NCBI GenBank assembly: GCA_965203345.1
Contig: CBDBCK010000028.1
Coordinates: 1,317,195 to 1,381,194, forward strand
Source of the DNA: CBDBCK01 sp965203345
Lineage (GTDB): Bacteria; Chloroflexota; Dehalococcoidia; Lucifugimonadales; Lucifugimonadaceae
Reading direction: 5' to 3'
DNA length: 64,000 nt
Made by a program: the position numbers and the translations under genes. This document shows, piece by piece, positions 35,222 through 43,045 of this stretch (position 1 is its first letter; each line of letters opens with the position of its first letter). The notes below the pieces were generated by a model, which was given only the letters and a program-made list of their open reading frames with translations, searched no databases and was not told the origin of the DNA.

Positions 35222-35806
35222 ATGAAGGTAGAAATTTCAAAATCGTTTGACATTGACGCTGCTCCAGAAATAGGCTGGCAGGTGTTACAAGACGTAAACA
35301 CCGTCGCCGGTTGCATGCCTGGTGCAATAATCACCGAACAGATAAGCGACGTTGAATACAAAGGAGAGATACACGTAAGGCTAGGGCCAGCAGCGTTGAA
35401 GTTCAATGGTACCGTTGAGGTTACCTCAAAAAACGCTACAGAGCGAGCCATAAGCCTCGTTGGAAAAGGCAAAGATGTCAAAGGCTTATCATCGGGACAA
35501 ATGGAGCTCAGTGCCCAGATAATCGGTAGCGACGACGGTAAATCTTTCAAGCTGGAGGGTTCATCAACCATTACAATTATCGGGACGGCCGCGAGCTTCG
35601 GAGGGCGCCTTATGCAACAGGTGGGTAACCAAGTGTTGAACGAGTTCGGTAAATCTTTTGAGGCAAAGATAATCGCACTCGCGACAACCGGTGAGACAAC
35701 CGATACGAACGCCACCGAGTCAAGCTCACCCACAGGTATGGACGGAGTTGGATTTGGAATGAAAGTCTTGGCCGGCTATATTAAAAGCCTTGTTAAAAAA
35801 CGGTAG
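35222..35806 (+). CDS. coxG: CoxG family protein (SRPBCC), intact copy
   Basis: 194 residues. The opening KVEISKSFDIDAAPEIGWQ, the segment VAGCMPGAIIT and the hydrophobic-ligand core are typical of CoxG, which in other bacteria helps recruit CO dehydrogenase to the membrane. The ATG has AAAAAAGGAG 8 bases before it, within the coding sequence of the upstream copy. The C-terminus ends in VKKR and a stop where the upstream copy instead reads on. It can also be made as the second half of a 371-residue fusion beginning at GTG 34691. Confidence 0.88.
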   Translation: MKVEISKSFDIDAAPEIGWQVLQDVNTVAGCMPGAIITEQISDVEYKGEIHVRLGPAALKFNGTVEVTSKNATERAISLVGKGKDVKGLSSGQMELSAQIIGSDDGKSFKLEGSSTITIIGTAASFGGRLMQQVGNQVLNEFGKSFEAKIIALATTGETTDTNATESSSPTGMDGVGFGMKVLAGYIKSLVKKR

Positions 35807-35883
35807 TAACATAAGACCGATATGGGCTATATTAATGCTATGAAAAGGTGGATATCAATTCAGCTGAGCAAGGGTTAGTTGAA

Positions 35884-36763
35884 TATGCTTAAAACAGCCT
35901 ATGGCACTTGTTCTAGGTGCGGGATGCGTACCTACTGGTAGCAAATCTGATAATAGTGTCTCTCCCATAGTCTAGAACGCAAATCCGACAGGAATTCCTT
36001 ACGTACAGAATTCCACACTATAAAACCTACATCCACTCCAGAACCTATGTAGACGACTCTAGAGCCTTTTGGACATAACAGATTTCAACAACTATCCGAT
36101 AGGCGAGGTTTTGTGTGTTAGGTAGCGAGAACAATGTTGGCAAAATATTGACACCATATGCATCTTCTATAAGTGATTATGATAGTCTAGGGAGACTTTC
36201 ATATCAATACTTTCTGAAAACGAACAGCAAATCCATATCTAATTATCTTATAATTCTATTATAGTAGGGTTGAAAAGAAACAAAAATGATTCACCAAATT
36301 TCTAATATCTAATGCCTTATTTATCTATGGTTTTGAGTCTAATTTAGTCTTGACAACAGACTTACTACACGTATTCGTTTCTTGGGCAAAGTAATATATA
36401 CTGGAATGCTCTTATAGGAAAAGAGTCTTCAGTTATTCATGACATAGAAGGTCATCGAGATAGTTTCCAAATTTTTGGATTTTGTGTAGATCTTAACCCT
36501 ATAACAAACCACGCATGTATCTTATAGATGTAGAAGAAAACGTGGTGCAACATAACTATTTTCAATACCTGTCACAGATGAAAGAAGAGAAATTCTAAAT
36601 AGCGTTTCAGATGAAGTATTTGTCAATGAGAATAATCCTATTTTTTAAAGAAATATATAGGTTAGATGGAAATCTTAATAAGAGACTAGGATATCATGTA
36701 ATGGAGTTCAGTAAGAGATGAAATACACAAATATATAGAAAGCTTGATACAGACGTCTTATAA
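35884..36763 (+). pseudogene. Decayed copy of the accessory lipoprotein gene at 13415
   Basis: The 5' end codes MLKTAYG and then matches the lipoprotein's segments in order: the Pro-rich linker, DITDFNNYPIGEVL, the Ig-like YQ region, the repeated SISDYL-type segment and the C-terminal end (matching SVRNEIHRYIES). It has many stops, frameshifts and large internal deletions. It lies between coxG and coxD, inside the cox locus, and is AT-rich like its intact relatives about 20 kb upstream. Confidence 0.85.
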
Positions 36764-37660
36764 ATGAATAAGGAACGTACCCCCAACATAGCCACCGAAT
36801 TCACAGAGATGCTTGCTACTTCAGGTTATATTGCCGATAACAGTATGGCGACTACATTGGCTCTGGCGAGACGTCTGCGTCGCCCGATACTGCTTGAAGG
36901 GAAAACTGGTGTAGGTAAAACGGAGGTGGCGATCGCTCTTGCCTCGGCGTTGGAGTGCAAACTTATACGCTTGCAATGCTATGAAGGGCTGGACATCAAC
37001 TCAGCGGCTTATGAGTGGAACTATCACAAACAGTTACTCGCTCTCAGTATAAGGAAAGGCACTGACGTAAGCCACGAAGAGTTGGAACGCGACGTATTTG
37101 GGCGACCGTACCTCATGGAAAGGCCTCTGCTGCGCTCTATTGTTGGTAAAGATCCGTCTGTGTTGCTGATAGACGAAATAGATCGTGCTGACGAAGAATT
37201 TGAAGCTTACCTACTTGAACTACTCGCAGATTTCCAGATAACCATCCCTGAGTTAGGCACCATCAAAGCTGATAGCATACCTTCAGTGGTTATCACATCC
37301 AATGATACTCGTGATCTGAGCGACGCTCTGCGCCGCCGCTGCCTTTATCACTACGTAGATTATCCATCGTTTGAGAAGGAAATGCGCATATTGCGCTCAC
37401 GCATCCCGGAACTGGACGACAAGCTGGCAACACAAGTAGTCTCGTTTGTTAGAAAACTACGCTCCATGGAATTGAAACGACACCCCGGGGTTGCTGAAAC
37501 CCTGGACTGGGCTGCGGCTCTTATGGCACTGAATATAACGTCACTGGAGCGTGAAGCTGACACTTTGCTTGAATCGCTCTCGTGTCTGCTCAAGACCAGG
37601 GAAGACCGCGAGTTTATGACCCTGTCTGAGGTGGAGTCTATGGTGGGAGCAGGAGAGTAA
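36764..37660 (+). CDS. coxD: CoxD, MoxR-type AAA+ ATPase
   Basis: 298 residues; in other organisms CoxD is needed to assemble the sulfur/copper centre of CO dehydrogenase. Walker A is GKTGVGKT at residues 46-53, Walker B is VLLIDEIDRADEE near residue 133, and sensor/arginine-finger segments VVITSNDTRDLSDALRRRC follow. The ATG has no recognisable ribosome-binding site; the sequence before it belongs to the decayed lipoprotein copy, so translation may be weak. It is followed by coxE after one base. Confidence 0.9.
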   Translation: MNKERTPNIATEFTEMLATSGYIADNSMATTLALARRLRRPILLEGKTGVGKTEVAIALASALECKLIRLQCYEGLDINSAAYEWNYHKQLLALSIRKGTDVSHEELERDVFGRPYLMERPLLRSIVGKDPSVLLIDEIDRADEEFEAYLLELLADFQITIPELGTIKADSIPSVVITSNDTRDLSDALRRRCLYHYVDYPSFEKEMRILRSRIPELDDKLATQVVSFVRKLRSMELKRHPGVAETLDWAAALMALNITSLEREADTLLESLSCLLKTREDREFMTLSEVESMVGAGE

Positions 37661-37661
37661 T

Positions 37662-38813
37662 ATGACGACAACTTCTGCAGGTGACGCCGATTTGCAGTCT
37701 ACACCACCGCCTTTGAGCGAAAGGCTGGCGGGCTTTGTGCACGTCCTGCGCGCCAATGGATTCAAAGTGGGAGTAGCAGAACAGATGGACACCTGGAGAA
37801 CAGTAACAGTAATGGGCATTGATTCTGCTTCAAGTCTTAAGGACAGCTTGAAAGGTCTGTTATGCTCCAACTATCGTGAATGGGAGATGTTCAACGACCT
37901 GTTTGAAGCTTATTGGCGGTCTCCGAGCTTGCGCCATTATGCCACACGGTATTCGGGTGCTCTGGGCGAAATAGCGCCGACCCCCAAAAGGGCTGATGAC
38001 TATACCGCCATCAATTTGCAAGCAGAGGGCTACGACCTCGGTTCGGACGGCGCATCGTCTGCTGAAACGTTGCTCCAACGCGATTTTGAGTTCATTGAAC
38101 ACCAATCTGAAATGGAAAAACTGGAGGAACTGGCAGAAGATTTAGCACGCAAGATAGGGCATCGGATCTCCCACCGTCAAAAGCGCGTGCCTAACGGACG
38201 CTTCGTGAATATGCGCCGTACGATACGCACAAACTTTTCCTACGGAGGCCTTCCTATAAAGCCAGAATTTACTGCACACAACCTGCGTCAACCTCACCTG
38301 TTAGTGGCCACCGACGTGAGCCGATCTATGTCCGTTTACGGTTACATATTTCTACGCTTCATGCGGGGCTTGCTTGGCGCTTTTACCCGCGCCGACGCGT
38401 TCGCCTGCCATACACGTTTGGTCAATCTCACCGATGCTCTGCACAAGCGCGATCTCACAACTGTGCGACGCTCTCTAAACCTCGTCTCGGCCGGATGGTC
38501 CAGCGGTACTAGGTTGGGCGAATGCTTAGCTGAACTCAATCGCAGTTACTCCTCGTTGATGTCTCATCGTACCATTATGTTGGTAATCAGCGACGGATTA
38601 GATACGTGCCCACCTCAACTGGTAGCTGAACAGACCAGACTCCTGCGATCCCGCAACCGCAAGCTGGTATGGCTCAACCCGTTGCTAGGACGGACTGGCT
38701 ATGAACCACGCACCGCCGCAATGCAAGCTGCCCTACCGAACGTTGACCTATTTGCACCCGCCCACAATCTACAAAGCCTCATCGATATAGCGCCTATGCT
38801 GGCGCGTTTATGA
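37662..38813 (+). CDS. coxE: CoxE, von Willebrand factor A domain protein
   Basis: 383 residues, partner of CoxD in CO dehydrogenase maturation. The N-terminal helical part is followed by a VWA domain whose metal site starts ATDVSRSMS (Asp 218, Ser 220, Ser 222), with GTRLGECL and VISDGLDTC later. The arrangement of MoxR ATPase followed by VWA protein is standard. It overlaps the next gene by 4 bases (ATGA). Confidence 0.9.
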   Translation: MTTTSAGDADLQSTPPPLSERLAGFVHVLRANGFKVGVAEQMDTWRTVTVMGIDSASSLKDSLKGLLCSNYREWEMFNDLFEAYWRSPSLRHYATRYSGALGEIAPTPKRADDYTAINLQAEGYDLGSDGASSAETLLQRDFEFIEHQSEMEKLEELAEDLARKIGHRISHRQKRVPNGRFVNMRRTIRTNFSYGGLPIKPEFTAHNLRQPHLLVATDVSRSMSVYGYIFLRFMRGLLGAFTRADAFACHTRLVNLTDALHKRDLTTVRRSLNLVSAGWSSGTRLGECLAELNRSYSSLMSHRTIMLVISDGLDTCPPQLVAEQTRLLRSRNRKLVWLNPLLGRTGYEPRTAAMQAALPNVDLFAPAHNLQSLIDIAPMLARL

Positions 38814-39844
38814 CTCAACGCACTGATATGTTAACTCCCCACTCCCGCGATCCACTGCTGGAACAAGCCCACGAGATGGAGAAGCGACGTCAGCCGTTTG
38901 TACTCGCTACTGTCGTGCGTTGCGAGTCGCCGGCTTCAGCGAAACCGGGAGCAAAGGCTTTGGTTACCGAGCGCGGAATTGAGGCAGGTTGGATAGGCGG
39001 TGGATGTACACAGCCGATAGTAGCAAAGGTAGCTAAGGAGTCTCTAATCTCAAGGAAACCCGCGCTTATACGCATCACTCCCAATGCCAACGAACTCGCA
39101 GAAGAAGGCGTTACACAATATAAAATGTCATGCCACAGTGGCGGTACACTGGATATATTTATTGATCCATTTGTGCCTGCGGCAAGCGTATTAGTTATTG
39201 GCATCTCCCACACAGCCGTTAAGTTCGCCGAGCTGGCCTCTGCTCTGAATTTCTCGGTAACTATCGCTTTTCCGGATGTTGATCGTAAGCACTTCCCTAC
39301 TGCTGACGCAGTTTTGAACTCTCTTGAGTCTGATCATCTGAAAGCAACAAGGCGGCACGCAATAGCAGTGGTAGCCACACAAGGTAACCGCGACGAGGCA
39401 GGACTAGAGGCTGCTCTGGCATCTGGAGCTCCATATATAGCCTTAGTCGCAAGTGAGCGCAAGGCACAAAAATTGCGCTCACATCTACTAGAAAAAGGAC
39501 ATGCCCGAGAGCAGGTAGAGGCAATCAAGGCACCAGCCGGAGTAGAAATAGGCGCTACAACGCCGGAAGAAATAGCTTTGTCAATATTAGCTGGGTTAGT
39601 AAAAGCATGTAACGACGGCACTCTGTCTACTGAATCTACCACACACGCCGAAAGCGCCTCGCTGGCGGCGTCTGAAGAAGCCGTAGACCTGGTATGCGCA
39701 ATGATCGTAAACCGAGCTACCGCGGAACATACCAGCAAACATAACGGTCACCTATACTACTTCTGCAATTTCCACTGTAAACAGCAATTTGACGCTGACC
39801 CTCATTCCTACATAAAGAAGACGGAACAGGCGGGCACAGAGTGA
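38810..39844 (+). CDS. CoxF/XdhC-type maturation protein with C-terminal YHS domain
   Basis: 344 residues. The N-terminal XdhC/CoxI domain has ATVVRCESPASAKPGAKA and GWIGGGCTQPIV. The Rossmann-like XdhC C-domain follows (VLVIGISHTAVKFAELA, IGATTPEEIALSILAG). The last ~45 residues, with VCAMIVNR, YYFCNFHCKQQF and DPHSYI, form a YHS-type metal-binding domain. XdhC proteins bind molybdenum cofactor and help sulfurate it before insertion. The YHS extension could supply or sense copper for the Mo-S-Cu site (inference). Both ends overlap neighbours by 4 bases. Confidence 0.85.
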   Translation: MTQRTDMLTPHSRDPLLEQAHEMEKRRQPFVLATVVRCESPASAKPGAKALVTERGIEAGWIGGGCTQPIVAKVAKESLISRKPALIRITPNANELAEEGVTQYKMSCHSGGTLDIFIDPFVPAASVLVIGISHTAVKFAELASALNFSVTIAFPDVDRKHFPTADAVLNSLESDHLKATRRHAIAVVATQGNRDEAGLEAALASGAPYIALVASERKAQKLRSHLLEKGHAREQVEAIKAPAGVEIGATTPEEIALSILAGLVKACNDGTLSTESTTHAESASLAASEEAVDLVCAMIVNRATAEHTSKHNGHLYYFCNFHCKQQFDADPHSYIKKTEQAGTE

Positions 39845-40500
39845 AGAACATAGCAGCAATACTGCTGGCCGCAGGCGAATCTCGCCGCATGAACGGTCAC
39901 AACAAGCAGCTCCTACCTATAGAAGGTGTCCCTCTCATTCGCCGCTCAACAGAGATACTATTGCGTGCTGAACCGGAGGAATTGACGGTAGTCTTGGGGC
40001 ACCAGTATGAGGATATAGAACCGCTGATCATTGACTTGCCAGCCAAAACGGTTTGTAACGAGCGTTACCGTGATGGACAGATGACGTCGGTGCAGGTAGG
40101 CGTGCAGACCTTGAGAGGACAGGCTGGAGGTATTATGATATGCCTCTGTGATCAGCCATTGATGAGGGAATACGATTACATTTCTATTGCCGAAGCCTTC
40201 ACGCAGTTAATCGACAAAGGATCGGAACGGATACTTATCCCCACTTATAAAGGTAAACGAGGCAATCCGGTTGTGCTACCCCGCTCAATGTTGTCCCCTA
40301 TCAATGGAAGCGGTGAGACTCCTATGGGCGACGTAAATCTAGGTTGCCGCAACGTCATCAAACGTAACCCCAACAAAATAACAACGCTTGAAATGCCCAA
40401 CGATCATGTTGTAACCGATATGGATACCCTTGCAGATTACGAGCATATCCTGCAACGGATTAGGCTTAAAGGACGCTCTGTAAAGGAAGCCAGGGCATGA
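39841..40500 (+). CDS. MocA-like molybdenum cofactor cytidylyltransferase
   Basis: 219 residues, nucleotidyltransferase of the MobA/MocA family, which converts molybdopterin to its CMP form, the cofactor of CO dehydrogenase. The signature LLAAGESRRMNGHNKQLL is at residues 8-25; LCDQPLM holds the metal-binding Asp, and GKRGNPVVLPRSML follows. Its place inside the cox locus fits the cytosine dinucleotide form used by CoxL. The GTG start overlaps the previous stop (GTGA) and its own stop overlaps the next gene (ATGA). Confidence 0.88.
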   Translation: MKNIAAILLAAGESRRMNGHNKQLLPIEGVPLIRRSTEILLRAEPEELTVVLGHQYEDIEPLIIDLPAKTVCNERYRDGQMTSVQVGVQTLRGQAGGIMICLCDQPLMREYDYISIAEAFTQLIDKGSERILIPTYKGKRGNPVVLPRSMLSPINGSGETPMGDVNLGCRNVIKRNPNKITTLEMPNDHVVTDMDTLADYEHILQRIRLKGRSVKEARA

Positions 40501-41294
40501 GCAGTAATCTTTATAGTTTGGCAAGTGAATTCCGTAAACGTAATCTCCCGTTCGCCGTCGCTACGGTCATTGAAACTCTAGGCTCATCATCCGCCAAAAC
40601 CGGCTCCAAAGCTCTGATCGACGAAAATGGCGCAATCCTCGTCGGGTGGATAGGAGGAGGTTGTGCAGAGTCGGCGGTACGTCAAACGGCAGTAGAATGC
40701 CTGAACTCCAACGAGACTACGATAATAGATATTGATCTGAACGAGGAGATACTAGGCGTAGGCATGCCTTGCGGAGGGAGTATGAAAGTGTTTATTGAAC
40801 CGATAAAGCCTAAAGCCACTCTGTGGATATTAGGACGTGGTGCTATCACTGAGACACTATGCAGACTGGGGGACCTCATAGGCTTGCGCGTAGCAGTAAA
40901 TGACGTGGGTGCCAACCTAACGAATTACCCAGACGCCGCCGAGGTTGTTACTGACGACCCAGATTACGCCAAACTGACGCCCGCTAAAGACGATTTTGCC
41001 GTAGTGGCCACACAACACAAAGGCGACCATCAATCAATGAAGATATTGCTACATTCAAACGTCGGATACATTGCACTGGTAGCAAGCCGCAAGCGCTCCG
41101 GGTTAGTGCTGGATTACCTGAAAAACGAAGGTTTCGCCGCTAATGCGCTTAGTCGCGTGAGCGCTCCCGCCGGGTTGGATTTGGGTGCACAAAACCCCGA
41201 AGAGGTGGCACTCTCCATAGCCGCTGAGATACTCATGCGGCGACGTAATGGGTCAGGGCAAAGCAAATCCCAGATTCAAGGTGGGCCAGCATAG
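40497..41294 (+). CDS. XdhC/CoxI family maturation protein
   Basis: 265 residues, two-domain XdhC protein. The N-terminus has ATVIETLGSSSAKTGSKA and GWIGGGCAESAV; the Rossmann-like part has LWILGRGAITETLCRLGDL and ends LGAQNPEEVALSIAAEIL. It is shorter than the CoxF-like paralogue two genes upstream and lacks the YHS domain. It is the last gene of the cox locus. The gap after it (41295-41552, between convergent genes) shows no gene and no clear terminator hairpin. Confidence 0.88.
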   Translation: MSSNLYSLASEFRKRNLPFAVATVIETLGSSSAKTGSKALIDENGAILVGWIGGGCAESAVRQTAVECLNSNETTIIDIDLNEEILGVGMPCGGSMKVFIEPIKPKATLWILGRGAITETLCRLGDLIGLRVAVNDVGANLTNYPDAAEVVTDDPDYAKLTPAKDDFAVVATQHKGDHQSMKILLHSNVGYIALVASRKRSGLVLDYLKNEGFAANALSRVSAPAGLDLGAQNPEEVALSIAAEILMRRRNGSGQSKSQIQGGPA

Positions 41295-41552
41295 TCTAAA
41301 ACCCTCTTCTGTGCCAACGGGTGCATTATTACCTATTAGCCCACTAGCCCACAAGACTTTAGACAGGGTATTATCTCCAGTGGTTTGGGCTACCTACTGC
41401 CTCTCGTCAAGTTCAAGTTTAAGAACAGCTACTATTAAGAGACAACACGGCGCAAATCTTTAGACATCGCGTTTCTATCAATGTGAGTGTGATTGACGAG
41501 GGCAACTACTGCTTCTCGCATGGCCGGACTCTATTGTATAAATGGCCTACGA

Positions 41553-43034
41553 CTAGAGGTTGAGTAGGAACCTTTCGGGAGACTCGAGAAGCTGCTTTAT
41601 ACGCGCCAGGCATTGGACAGCGTCTGCTCCTTCTACTATACGGTGATCGTAAGTCAAAGCCAGGTACATTATCGGGCGCACCTCTATCCCTGATTCCGTT
41701 GCAACGGGCCTGTCCTTGATTGCGTGCATACCCAGTATTCCTGTTTGAGGAGGGTTGAGTATCGGGGTAGAAAGCATTGAGCCAAATACGCCACCGTTCG
41801 TGATGGTAAACGTGCCACCCCGCAAATCTTCCAACACAAGCGTCTTATCTCTGGCTCTTTCCGCAAGTGAACGTATCTCTTTCTCTATCTGGGCCAAGGT
41901 TTTGGAGTCAGCCGAACGCACCACTGGGACTACAAGACCTTCCTGAGTTGCTACGGCTACACCTATGTGCTTATCCGTCTTATACACTATCTCGTCCTCG
42001 TCCAGTTCGGCGTTCAACACAGGGTGATCTTCAAGGGAAACACAGGCAGCTTTTACAATGAATGACATCATGCCCAAGCGCACGTCGTGTTGGGTCTCAA
42101 ATTCCGCCTTATAGCGCTTACGAAGGTCTATCACTGCGCTCATGTCCACCTCGTTATAGGTAGTAGTCATAACCGCTTCGGCTTGAATCTCTGATAGACG
42201 TTGCGCCATAGTAATCTGACGGCGCGTCAGACGTTGACGCCTTTCGCCTTTATCCAATTTACCTCCTTCTTCAGGGACAACCGCTGCATCGGGTTCAGGT
42301 TTATCGGAGGCAACAGTAAAATCCGTCGTTTCTTCATCCTGGGTATTCCCCGAATCAGACGATACAATCTCTTCTTCATCAAGAGAAAAGGATGATGTTG
42401 CATCGCCCGGCGTGTCGCTATTTAATTCAGAAATATCCTCATTACTACTAGCCTCTTTCCAAGCGCTAGACGTAAGGTCTTTGCTCAAAGCAGGGTTCTC
42501 GGAAGAGTTTTCCGATTCAGTTTCTGTTTTTGTTTCAAGGACGCGTTTGGCGACTGCCTTCTCAACATCGGCGACGGTGATCTTACCCTGGGTGCCTGTA
42601 CCCATAACCTGAGACAGATCTATGCCCAAGTTATTTGCGGTCTTACGGGCAAGCGGGGTAGCCGATGGAGGCTCGCTTGCTCTGTTACCGTTTATGCTTG
42701 ATTGCGCGGCCAAAAGAGGCTGATCTACGGATACGAAGTTTGTTTCTTCGGTTGAAGTATCTAGGGGTTCAGGTTCCTTCTTCGCGGTCTGGGATATAAT
42801 ACCCAACACGTCTCCGCGTACTACTGTTTCTCCAGACTGTTTCATTATCTTCTCCAATACTCCGTCAGCCGGCGAAGGAATCTCCATATTGACTTTATCG
42901 GTTTCAAGTTCAAGCAGGGTTTCGCCGAACTTGACTTCGCTGCCCGGTCGCCTTATCCACCTGCCTACTGTGGCTTCAAAGACCGATTCGGCCATCTCTG
43001 GAACTGATATGTCTATGGGCACGTTCATCTCCAT
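41553..43034 (-). CDS. sucB: 2-oxoglutarate dehydrogenase E2, dihydrolipoamide succinyltransferase
   Basis: 493 residues. The lipoyl domain (about 1-85) has the lipoylated Lys 47 in LETDKVNME. A short linker leads to the E3-binding domain (ATPLARKTANNLGIDLSQ). An unusually long acidic, Ser/Glu/Asp-rich linker (about residues 170-265) comes before the catalytic domain. The active-site motif YDHRIVEGADAVQCL near the C-terminus carries the catalytic His. It transfers the succinyl group to CoA. It starts 11 bases after sucA stops. No E3 gene is in the window. Confidence 0.92.
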   Translation of the reverse strand: MEMNVPIDISVPEMAESVFEATVGRWIRRPGSEVKFGETLLELETDKVNMEIPSPADGVLEKIMKQSGETVVRGDVLGIISQTAKKEPEPLDTSTEETNFVSVDQPLLAAQSSINGNRASEPPSATPLARKTANNLGIDLSQVMGTGTQGKITVADVEKAVAKRVLETKTETESENSSENPALSKDLTSSAWKEASSNEDISELNSDTPGDATSSFSLDEEEIVSSDSGNTQDEETTDFTVASDKPEPDAAVVPEEGGKLDKGERRQRLTRRQITMAQRLSEIQAEAVMTTTYNEVDMSAVIDLRKRYKAEFETQHDVRLGMMSFIVKAACVSLEDHPVLNAELDEDEIVYKTDKHIGVAVATQEGLVVPVVRSADSKTLAQIEKEIRSLAERARDKTLVLEDLRGGTFTITNGGVFGSMLSTPILNPPQTGILGMHAIKDRPVATESGIEVRPIMYLALTYDHRIVEGADAVQCLARIKQLLESPERFLLNL

Positions 43035-43045
43035 TATGGTTGAAG

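Larger units (their letters stand above)
34617..35806 (+). repeat. 591-base tandem direct duplication of coxG
   Basis: Two nearly identical units of 591 bases, offset exactly in frame, joined at an A-rich run (AAAAAAGGAGAA against AAAAAACGG at the end). Only scattered base differences separate them, so the duplication is recent. Confidence 0.95.

Noticed and set aside
34612..35733. Minus-strand open frames of 176-182 codons opposite coxG
   Set aside because: They are duplicated only because coxG is duplicated, they have no family features, and the plus strand codes a clear CoxG.
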